A DNA stretch of 9,904 nt from Acidimicrobiaceae bacterium (GTDB lineage: Bacteria; Actinomycetota; Acidimicrobiia; Acidimicrobiales; Palsa-688). Under the pieces are notes generated by a model. It was given only the letters and a program-made list of their open reading frames with translations. It was not told where the DNA came from and did not search any database. Each line of letters begins with the position of its first letter. Position 1 is the stretch's first letter. The stretch spans positions 23,699 to 33,602 of the forward strand of contig PMHU01000109.1 in the NCBI GenBank assembly GCA_003156795.1. Reading direction: 5' to 3'. Shown here one piece after another: positions 1 through 4,209 of the stretch. The translations under genes and the position numbers were made by a program.

Positions 1-3
1 CTT

Positions 4-26
4 GGGCGGGCTTGGTTGCCCCGCCC
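4..26. other. GC-rich inverted repeat at the left edge
   Basis: A perfect 7-bp inverted repeat (GGGCGGG at 4-10, CCCGCCC at 20-26) with a 9-base loop lies about 70 bases downstream of the ATPase stop codon. It could be a terminator stem for the leftward operon or part of an origin-type region. On the minus strand it is followed by CCCAAG, not a T-tract, so intrinsic termination is not well supported. The rest of 1-98 shows only short imperfect repeats, such as TTGGTTG at 12-18 and 71-77. Confidence 0.3.
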
Positions 27-98
27 GCAGGCTCGGGAAGGGTGCCTGTGAACCATGCCCATGGGTGGGATTGGTTGTTGTGGCTGGTAGCGGCCCAT

Positions 99-1487
99 CT
101 ATTTGTTCTCCCAGGGTGAAGAGTGCCCATCTGCGTGGGCGGGGTTGTCGGCGATGCCCCACAGAGATCGGGTCTTGGGGATTCCAGCCTCGAGCCATGA
201 CCGCTTGTCGTGTCGGATGCGGCCGTCGTCTGCCAGCTTGTTGAAGAGCTCCAGACCTCGTTCTCGGTTGCCACCGGCCCTGTCGAGGATGTCGGTCTTG
301 GTCAACTCCCAGGGCATGTCGGTGATGACGTCGAGGATGCGGGCTCGGAGCTTGTCGTCGTGGGTGGTGGTCTTCTCGGTGGCTTCGATGGCCACTCCGG
401 TGGCGGGTCGGAGGTCCCATCGGATGGGTCCGTCGTGGGTGCCGCGCTCCTGGTCGAAGTGTCCGATGCCCAGGTCTAGGTCCCATGTGGTGCCGCCCCA
501 TTGGCGGGAGCCGATCTCGAGCCGGAGTTTGAAGGTGCCGGCGTCGACGTTGGGGGCCTCGCGATGGGCGAGGAGAGCCCAGCTGTCCACCCACTCGCCG
601 GAGCCGGCCATGGTGATGCGCCTGAGATTGACGCCGGACCCGGTCTGGTTCATGTGGTTGACGACGAGCAGGGACGCTCGGCGTTGGTGCAACGGGGCGG
701 ACAGGCCCGACAGGAGCGCCCCCTCTTGGTGGAGGTCGGCGGCCCGGGTGACGGTGCCGTGATAGGCGTAGTAGGGGTCGATGCAGACGAGGGCGGGCTC
801 GAGCTCGGCGAGGTTGAGGTCCAGGCTGTCGATGAAGATCGGGGATTGGATGGGGGCGACGTCGAAGACGAGCTCAAGGGGGATGTCGGCCAGGTTGTTG
901 ACGGCCATGGCGACGGCGATGCGCTTGAGGCGGCGCATATAGGGCTTGCGACCGCCTTCGCCGACATAGGCCAGGACCGGGCGGCCGGCGACTGGCCGGA
1001 AGCGGTCCAAGGTGGGCTTGCCGGCGGCGAGGCCGACCTGGATCATGGCGACCAGATACGTCTTGAGGGTCTTGAGCTCGCCAGCGATCTGCCCGTGGGT
1101 GGGATCGGCGAGCAGTCCTCTTATGAGCCAGGTGAAGTCATCGGGTTCGGCGAGCAACTCCTTCATGCTCCACCGTCGGAAAACGTCGATACCGGCGTCG
1201 CCGGCCGCGCCGAGTTCGTGGGCGATGGCGGCTTGCTCTGGCAGTAGCGGTGGCTGGCCGTCCATGGGGAGGATCTCGGCCAGGTCGGCTCGGTCCCGGC
1301 CGGTCAGCTTGCGGGTGATGCGGTCGAGCGGGTCGTACACACCCCAACCGCCTTGGGGATGGGTCTTGACCAGCCCCCCATGGGCGACGTACAGCGCCGA
1401 GTAGATCTGGCCGTCGCGCAGGTACGCCTGGACGCACGCCCCGGACGGGTGACGGGCGAGGATCTCCCCGGCGTGCAAGTCGGTCAC
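99..1487 (-). CDS. RepA-like AAA family ATPase (AAA_25 type), mobile-element replication protein
   Basis: This 462-residue protein is probably a cytoplasmic RecA/DnaB-fold ATPase of the plasmid/phage RepA type, a replicative helicase or helicase-loader role. The Walker A is the variant GELKTLKT (136-143), after a WLIRGLLADP entry (120-129). The Walker B is LVCIDPYY (233-240) with D237. Later come LLVVNHMNQTGSG (273-285) and MAGSGEWVDSW (293-303), matching the sensor and GS motifs of RepA-like ATPases. Residues about 378-432 look like a winged helix for DNA binding. The N-terminal ~100 residues are not recognised. The start is GTG at 1487: AGAGGA sits 7 bases upstream, and the preceding 59-residue gene ends with an overlapping TGA (GTGA), implying translational coupling. 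The stop is TAG at 99-101. The ATPase fold is fairly sure; a replication role is inferred from family and context. Confidence 0.75.
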   Translation of the reverse strand: MTDLHAGEILARHPSGACVQAYLRDGQIYSALYVAHGGLVKTHPQGGWGVYDPLDRITRKLTGRDRADLAEILPMDGQPPLLPEQAAIAHELGAAGDAGIDVFRRWSMKELLAEPDDFTWLIRGLLADPTHGQIAGELKTLKTYLVAMIQVGLAAGKPTLDRFRPVAGRPVLAYVGEGGRKPYMRRLKRIAVAMAVNNLADIPLELVFDVAPIQSPIFIDSLDLNLAELEPALVCIDPYYAYHGTVTRAADLHQEGALLSGLSAPLHQRRASLLVVNHMNQTGSGVNLRRITMAGSGEWVDSWALLAHREAPNVDAGTFKLRLEIGSRQWGGTTWDLDLGIGHFDQERGTHDGPIRWDLRPATGVAIEATEKTTTHDDKLRARILDVITDMPWELTKTDILDRAGGNRERGLELFNKLADDGRIRHDKRSWLEAGIPKTRSLWGIADNPAHADGHSSPWENK

Positions 1488-1663
1488 GCCGTTTTCCTCT
1501 CGTCGAGGAGTCCCCAGCCGCGCATCATCGCCCTGACCGCCACGGTGGAGGCATGGACTATCAGTCCGAGGACATCGGCGACGGTCGCGACGCCGGCGTC
1601 GAAGTCCTCGACGGCCTCCCGGCAGACGGCGATGGCGTGCTGGGCTTCGAGCTCAGCGATCAC
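1484..1663 (-). CDS. 59-residue hypothetical protein coupled to the RepA-like ATPase
   Basis: This short frame is preceded by an in-frame TGA at 1679-1681. The only reasonable start is GTG at 1663, with GAGGG 8 bases upstream. It ends in TGA at 1484-1486, overlapping the GTG start of the ATPase, and the ATPase ribosome binding site lies inside its last codons. Codon third positions are strongly G/C, as in real genes here. It begins VIAELEAQHAIAVCREAVED, which is predicted helical, and continues TVADVLGLIVHASTVAVRAM, then RGWGLLDERKTA. The second half could be a small helix-turn-helix with hydrophobic spacing, but I recognise no family. A regulator or accessory subunit of the ATPase is inferred from the overlap only. 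Confidence 0.55.
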   Translation of the reverse strand: MIAELEAQHAIAVCREAVEDFDAGVATVADVLGLIVHASTVAVRAMMRGWGLLDERKTA

Positions 1664-1750
1664 CTCGTCGACCCTCGATCAGTCCTCGGTCACAGCCGAT
1701 GTCCTATGCGGCCGCTAGAGTCCTCGATGTCGGTGGTATCGATGGTGGTC

Positions 1751-1774
1751 GAAGCGCCCTGGCCGGGGCGCTTC
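1751..1774 (-). terminator. Hairpin between excisionase-like gene and 59-residue gene
   Basis: A perfect 9-bp inverted repeat (GAAGCGCCC at 1751-1759, GGGCGCTTC at 1766-1774) with a 6-base loop lies 16 bases downstream of the excisionase-like stop codon. There is no T-run on either side, so it may be a weak or Rho-assisted terminator, an mRNA-stabilising 3' stem, or a protein site. It could lower expression of the two genes downstream relative to the excisionase-like gene. The remaining intergenic sequence (1664-1790) shows no clear promoter. Confidence 0.45.
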
Positions 1775-1790
1775 TGCCGTTCATGGGGAC

Positions 1791-2102
1791 TCACGGTGCC
1801 GCCCGTTTGCGCGAGAAGTGGGGTGCCGTAGGGTCCCGCTTGCGATCCAGCGGGGGCCCCATCTCTTGGGTCAGATACCTCCTCAACTCGATTGAGGTGA
1901 CGTAGGTCCGGCTGCCGACGCGGGTCAGGTCGAGGACCCCGGCGGCGAACTTCCGGTACAGGGTGCTCCGGTTACAGGAGAGCAGGCGTGCCGCCTCCTG
2001 TACCGGGATCAGTAGACGGTCATCGACCAAGTCAGCGACCGTTGGCGAATCGGTCGCGGCGGTCCACACCCACCACGACAAGATCAGGAATATGGAGATC
2101 AC
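1791..2102 (-). CDS. Excisionase-like HTH_17 DNA-binding protein
   Basis: A 103-residue protein whose residues about 31-78 form a MerR-like/excisionase winged HTH. It reads PVQEAARLLSCNRSTLYRKF, then a wing (RVGSRTYV) and a final helix IELRRYL, the usual HTH_17 pattern. Such proteins bind DNA at attachment sites to direct excision, or act as small repressors. The start is GTG at 2102, supported by a strong AGGAGG 5 bases upstream (2108-2113). This adds an unusual hydrophobic N-terminus, MISIFLILSWWVWTAA, not expected in this family. A later start would remove it but none has a comparable ribosome binding site. The tail after residue 80 is basic. The gene lies 45 bases after the 133-residue gene, and its ribosome binding site is partly held in a stem-loop (2111-2139). 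Excisionase versus transcriptional regulator cannot be settled from sequence. Confidence 0.75.
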   Translation of the reverse strand: MISIFLILSWWVWTAATDSPTVADLVDDRLLIPVQEAARLLSCNRSTLYRKFAAGVLDLTRVGSRTYVTSIELRRYLTQEMGPPLDRKRDPTAPHFSRKRAAP

Positions 2103-2106
2103 GCTT

Positions 2107-2139
2107 CCCTCCTCGGGACTCGAGTACGAGCCCGGGAGG
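2107..2139 (-). promoter_or_regulatory. Stem-loop covering the ribosome binding site of the excisionase-like gene
   Basis: On the minus-strand RNA the Shine-Dalgarno GAGGAGGG (2107-2114) precedes GTG at 2102. Its 5' half, GAGG (2111-2114), pairs with CCTC (2136-2139). The stem continues with GGG/CCC (2131-2133 with 2115-2117) and CTCG/CGAG (2127-2130 with 2119-2122), closing a TACT loop, with bulges of two and one bases: 11 pairs in total. The upstream gene stops at 2148-2150, only 8 bases before the stem. A ribosome finishing that gene would be expected to melt the stem base, so coupling is likely. Pairing is read directly from sequence; the regulatory role is inferred. Confidence 0.5.
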
Positions 2140-2147
2140 CGGCGCGG

Positions 2148-2549
2148 CTAGGCGACCAGGCGCTCCCGGGGCACCACGAGCAGCGAGGGCGGAGGTAGGT
2201 CCAGCTGACGAGCGCGGGTCAGCAACAACTCCAGCGGCTCAGGTGCCGGCTCGGTGCCGTCCTCGACAACGAGGGGACCCAAAAGCTCAAGGAGCAGTCG
2301 GAGGAATCGGAGCAGGACTCGTAGCAGCAGGGCGGCGGCCTCGGCTACGCGCCTGCGGAGGTCCAACACGCTGACCAGGGCCCCACGCCAGTCCCTCTTC
2401 CGAACCTCCGTCCGCGCCACCCTGCGCATGTCCACGCTCAAGGACAGGCCCAGATGCTGAATGACGTAGCGGTCGGCGGCTCGCCGGGCCACCTCCAGGC
2501 AAGCGAGGGCCCGGATGACCTCCGGCTCGAGGTCGGCGTCCGTACCCAT
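2148..2549 (-). CDS. Hypothetical 133-residue leucine-rich helical protein
   Basis: I do not recognise this protein. It starts with an acidic stretch (MGTDADLEPEV). A helical segment follows (residues about 10-75) with alternating basic and hydrophobic residues and a basic cluster RTEVRKRDWRG (46-56). Next is a very leucine-rich segment (72-92, ending LLLELLGPLVV), interrupted by arginines, so amphipathic or coiled rather than a clear transmembrane helix. A proline-rich linker and a basic tail close it. ATG at 2549 is chosen because a TTGACG/TACAGT promoter ends 6 bases before it, giving a leaderless-type message. The longer frame, starting TTG at 2576, would overlap this promoter and has no correctly spaced ribosome binding site. 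It is the first gene of the leftward element operon, next to the tRNA. An attachment-site or replication accessory role is possible but unproven. Confidence 0.55.
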   Translation of the reverse strand: MGTDADLEPEVIRALACLEVARRAADRYVIQHLGLSLSVDMRRVARTEVRKRDWRGALVSVLDLRRRVAEAAALLLRVLLRFLRLLLELLGPLVVEDGTEPAPEPLELLLTRARQLDLPPPSLLVVPRERLVA

Positions 2550-2555
2550 ATGCCA

Positions 2556-2586
2556 ACTGTAACTACGTGAGTGCAACTCCCGTCAA
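2556..2586 (-). promoter_or_regulatory. Leaderless-type promoter for the 133-residue gene
   Basis: On the minus strand TTGACG (2581-2586; five of six match TTGACA) is followed after 19 bases by TACAGT (2556-2561; the TAnnnT form of the -10 box). Six bases separate the box from ATG at 2549, so transcription would start at or within a base of the start codon. No Shine-Dalgarno precedes that ATG. The 19-base spacer is slightly long. This would be the main promoter of the element's leftward operon. Confidence 0.5.
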
Positions 2587-2620
2587 CGGCCAGCGACAGG
2601 AAATCTCAGGAGCTATCCAA

Positions 2621-2650
2621 GGCTCCGAACATGGCTCCCCGAATGGCTCC
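2621..2650. repeat. Three direct repeats (GGCTCC) at a 12-bp period
   Basis: GGCTCC occurs at 2621-2626, 2633-2638 and 2645-2650, spaced exactly 12 bp. The last two units share ATGGCTCCC (2631-2639 and 2643-2651). A diverged inverted partner, GGAGC at 2609-2613, faces the first unit. The array lies between the tRNA and the first element gene, where recombinase arm-type sites or excisionase sites are normally found. Function is inferred from position and periodicity. Confidence 0.5.
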
Positions 2651-2666
2651 CTGGCCCCGTAACGAA

Positions 2667-2696
2667 CTCTGACCAGCACAAGAGTGCTGGTCAGAG
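2667..2696 (-). terminator. Perfect 13-bp hairpin, likely tRNA-Pro terminator
   Basis: CTCTGACCAGCAC (2667-2679) and its exact complement (2684-2696) flank a 4-base loop, 2 bases past the 3' end of the tRNA. On the minus strand it is followed by TTCGTTAC, a short imperfect T-tract. This fits an intrinsic terminator separating the tRNA transcript from the element's genes. Its location at the element junction also allows a recombination-site role. Confidence 0.65.
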
Positions 2697-2698
2697 CG

Positions 2699-2740
2699 TC
2701 GGGCGGGCGGGACTTGAACCCGCGGCCCCCAGACCCCCAG
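2699..2740. other. Probable integration site (att core) in the 3' half of tRNA-Pro
   Basis: Elements that insert at tRNA genes usually restore the 3' part, with a core running from the anticodon or T-arm to the 3' end. The element genes begin just past the 3' end here, so the core should lie within this stretch. The exact limits cannot be set because the second copy is not in the window. Inference only. Confidence 0.35.
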
Positions 2741-2772
2741 TCTGGTGCGCTACCAAACTGCGCCACCGCCCG
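2699..2772 (-). tRNA. tRNA-Pro (anticodon GGG)
   Basis: A full 74-base cloverleaf can be folded on the minus strand. The acceptor is CGGGCGG/CCGCCCG with discriminator A. The D-arm is GCGC/GCGC. The anticodon stem is CCAGA/TCTGG with loop CTGGGGG, giving anticodon GGG, which reads CCC. The variable loop has 5 bases, and the T-arm is GCGGG/CCCGC with loop TTCAAGT. CCA is not encoded and must be added by the CCA-adding enzyme. It lies 40 bases downstream of the zinc-ribbon gene on the same strand and is followed by a strong hairpin. The gene appears intact. Confidence 0.95.
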
Positions 2773-2774
2773 GT

Positions 2775-2787
2775 GGGTCATTGACCC
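2775..2787. repeat. Small palindrome in the tRNA leader
   Basis: GGGTCA and TGACCC are perfect inverted copies around one base, 3 bases upstream of the tRNA 5' end. In RNA the one-base loop is too tight for a stable full hairpin. It could be a protein site or simply part of the tRNA leader. No function can be assigned. Confidence 0.3.
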
Positions 2788-2816
2788 TAGTACCAACGAC
2801 GCAATCAAAGTGTCAG
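2787..2816 (-). promoter_or_regulatory. Weak candidate promoter for tRNA-Pro
   Basis: On the minus strand CTGACA (2811-2816) and TACTAG (2787-2792) are spaced 18 bases apart, 14 bases before the tRNA. The -10 match is poor and the -35 overlaps the stop codon of the zinc-ribbon gene. The alternative is read-through from the upstream operon. Confidence 0.25.
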
Positions 2817-3013
2817 ACGTGCTTCGGCAACCACTCCGCGAGCCAGTAGATGCGATACACCATGTAGACCGCGAAAGCCACGAGCATCAGCTTGAAGTGC
2901 CAGGGGACCCCCTTGCTCGGCGCCACCACCACCTTCCCGCAAATCGGGCATTCTCCGTTGGGCCCCATGCTCGGCGGGTTCCAGAACTTGCTGCAGTCGT
3001 CACACCAGGGCAA
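2813..3013 (-). CDS. Small zinc-ribbon membrane protein
   Basis: A 66-residue protein with an N-terminal zinc ribbon made of two CxxC knuckles (C4/C7 in WCDDC and C22/C25 in CPIC), likely binding one zinc ion. One hydrophobic helix follows at about residues 40-60 (FKLMLVAFAVYMVYRIYWLA), then a short tail. The ribbon is probably on one membrane face close to the helix. The start is TTG at 3013, justified by GGGAGG 5 bases upstream (3019-3024); any longer form would run into the phosphatase gene. It lies 17 bases after that phosphatase gene, so the two are almost surely cotranscribed and may act together at the membrane. I know no characterised homologue; the partner role is inferred. Confidence 0.7.
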   Translation of the reverse strand: MPWCDDCSKFWNPPSMGPNGECPICGKVVVAPSKGVPWHFKLMLVAFAVYMVYRIYWLAEWLPKHV

Positions 3014-3030
3014 CGGGACCTCCCGCCGCG

Positions 3031-4122
3031 CTACACCCGGCGGATGGCAAGGATCGCTACGTCATCGGAAAGTGGCTCCGCAGCGAAGTCCCGGGCGGCT
3101 TCCAGCAGGTCCTTGCACATGATCATGGCGTCCTGGCCGGGATCGCGCTTCACGATCCCGGCGATGCGGTCCTCGCCGAAAATCTGTCCGCCCGAGCGGG
3201 CCTCGGCCAGCCCATCGGTGTACAGCAGAAGCACGTCGCCCGTCATGAGCGGTAGCTCGCGGGAGAAGTAGGCCGCTTGGGGGTCGAGCGTGAGCAGAGG
3301 TCCGGTCGACCGCAGGGCGTGCATTTCGGAGTCCTGCCACAGCCAGGCGACCGGGTGGCCCGCGGAGGCGTGGCGGAGCGTGGCCGCCTCGGTGTCCAGG
3401 ACCGCCACGCATACCGACACCAGGTCCTCGGGCCGGCCGGTGGTCGAAAGCACCTTGTTGAGCTCTTCCAGGGCCTGGGCCGGGTCACGAAACTGACGCA
3501 GGAAGGTGCGGAGGAGATACTTGACTTGGAAGGCCGTGATGGACGGCTCGATGCCATGCCCGGCCACGTCGCCGATGACCGCCGCCATGCGGTGGTCGGC
3601 CGTGATGAAGACGTCGTAGAAATCGCCCGCCATCATCCCCGTTCCCGGCTCGTACACCCGGCCCATCTCGAAGCCTTCGACGTGCGGGAGGTTCTCCGGG
3701 GCCAGGCGATCCGCCCAGCGGCGCGGAGCCAGCTGATCCTGGGCCAGCACCTCCTCTGCCCGCCGCTCCAACATGGCCCGGTTCTCGGCCAGACGGGCCT
3801 CGGCGAAGAAGCGGGGGGCGTAGCGGATCGACACGACCACAGGGATGCTCACGGCCAGAAGCGGAAGCTGGTACCAGAAGGAATTGGATAGCGAGTCGAC
3901 GGCCAACCCGACGGCAAGCACGGCGTACAGCAGCGCGGTGTGGAGGTCCTTGTCGAAAGCCGAGCGGGCCAGCTCCGTCGCGTCGCGGCCGTGAGAGGAG
4001 GAGGCGGTCTCGGCTTCGATGCGCCGCGCCGCTCTCGCCAATCGCGCCGCCGCCCGCCCCCACAGCGCAGCTGCGATTGCACAGAACACTGCCGCGGCGG
4101 CCAGCCACGGCTGGGTGAACAT
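3031..4122 (-). CDS. Membrane-anchored SpoIIE/RsbU-type PP2C serine phosphatase
   Basis: This 363-residue protein removes phosphate from serine or threonine, usually on anti-sigma-factor antagonists in stress and sigma-factor partner switching. The N-terminal half is membrane-bound: hydrophobic helices at about 5-25, 62-78 and 84-99, with a charged helical linker at 103-128. The catalytic domain (about 150-363) has the metal-binding aspartates in AGDFYDVF (165-172), GDVAGHG (184-190), LLYTDGLAEAR (299-309) and LSDDVAILAIRR (351-362). All key aspartates are present, so it should be active. No GAF, PAS or kinase domain is fused, so any signal would enter through the membrane part or a partner. 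The start is ATG at 4122, with a TAGCGT box 7 bases upstream and no Shine-Dalgarno. Its substrate is not in the window. Confidence 0.9.
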   Translation of the reverse strand: MFTQPWLAAAAVFCAIAAALWGRAAARLARAARRIEAETASSSHGRDATELARSAFDKDLHTALLYAVLAVGLAVDSLSNSFWYQLPLLAVSIPVVVSIRYAPRFFAEARLAENRAMLERRAEEVLAQDQLAPRRWADRLAPENLPHVEGFEMGRVYEPGTGMMAGDFYDVFITADHRMAAVIGDVAGHGIEPSITAFQVKYLLRTFLRQFRDPAQALEELNKVLSTTGRPEDLVSVCVAVLDTEAATLRHASAGHPVAWLWQDSEMHALRSTGPLLTLDPQAAYFSRELPLMTGDVLLLYTDGLAEARSGGQIFGEDRIAGIVKRDPGQDAMIMCKDLLEAARDFAAEPLSDDVAILAIRRV

Positions 4123-4129
4123 GGGTCAA

Positions 4130-4135
4130 ACGCTA
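4130..4135 (-). promoter_or_regulatory. Candidate -10 box for the phosphatase gene
   Basis: TAGCGT on the minus strand fits TAnnnT and ends 7 bases before ATG at 4122, the leaderless arrangement. No convincing -35 element is present. The 87-base gap behind der (4123-4209) otherwise holds a short inverted repeat (CCGTT/AACGG at 4143-4157) and GC-rich sequence. Confidence 0.3.
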
Positions 4136-4209
4136 CTCGACGCCGTTCGGGCAACGGTCCCGCCCGGGCACCCGGGCCAGCCTCCCGACGGTCCCGGTAA
4201 CCAGGCCCG

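Larger units (their letters stand above)
1..2698. mobile_element. End of a putative integrative element at tRNA-Pro
   Basis: This stretch lies directly next to the 3' end of a tRNA-Pro gene, the classic target of tyrosine-recombinase elements. It carries an excisionase-like HTH protein, a RepA-like AAA ATPase and two small unrecognised genes, all transcribed away from the tRNA. A phased direct-repeat array (2621-2650) sits between the tRNA and the genes. Seen: gene content, orientation and repeats. Known: excisionase plus replication ATPase next to a tRNA 3' end is usual for actinobacterial integrated plasmids, ICEs and phage satellites. Inferred: the boundary at the tRNA. No integrase, primase or second att copy is visible, so the left end is outside the window and the element class cannot be decided. 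A decayed remnant is also possible. Confidence 0.6.

Noticed and set aside
501..1247. 248-residue plus-strand open frame
   Set aside because: It is the complement of the RepA-like ATPase, Gly/Asp/Val-rich in the typical shadow manner, without a motif.
1484..2102. Toxin-antitoxin pair made of the 59-residue and excisionase-like genes
   Set aside because: They are separated by about 127 bases with a hairpin, and neither shows toxin motifs; the HTH type fits excisionases better.
1..2698. Second copy of the tRNA 3' end (attachment repeat)
   Set aside because: Reading the region for the T-arm and acceptor sequence gave only short GC-rich matches such as GGGCGGG at 4-10, too short to count.
2563..2808. 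Minus-strand frame containing AVAQFGSAPDWGSGGRG
   Set aside because: It is the sense translation of the tRNA-Pro itself, another widespread spurious protein.
2684..3271. Plus-strand frame beginning MLVRASGGRDLNPRPPDPQ
   Set aside because: This is the antisense reading of the tRNA-Pro gene, a known false protein seen in many annotations; it also runs over the zinc-ribbon and phosphatase genes.
3277..3891. 204-residue plus-strand open frame
   Set aside because: Shadow of the phosphatase catalytic domain; no family features.
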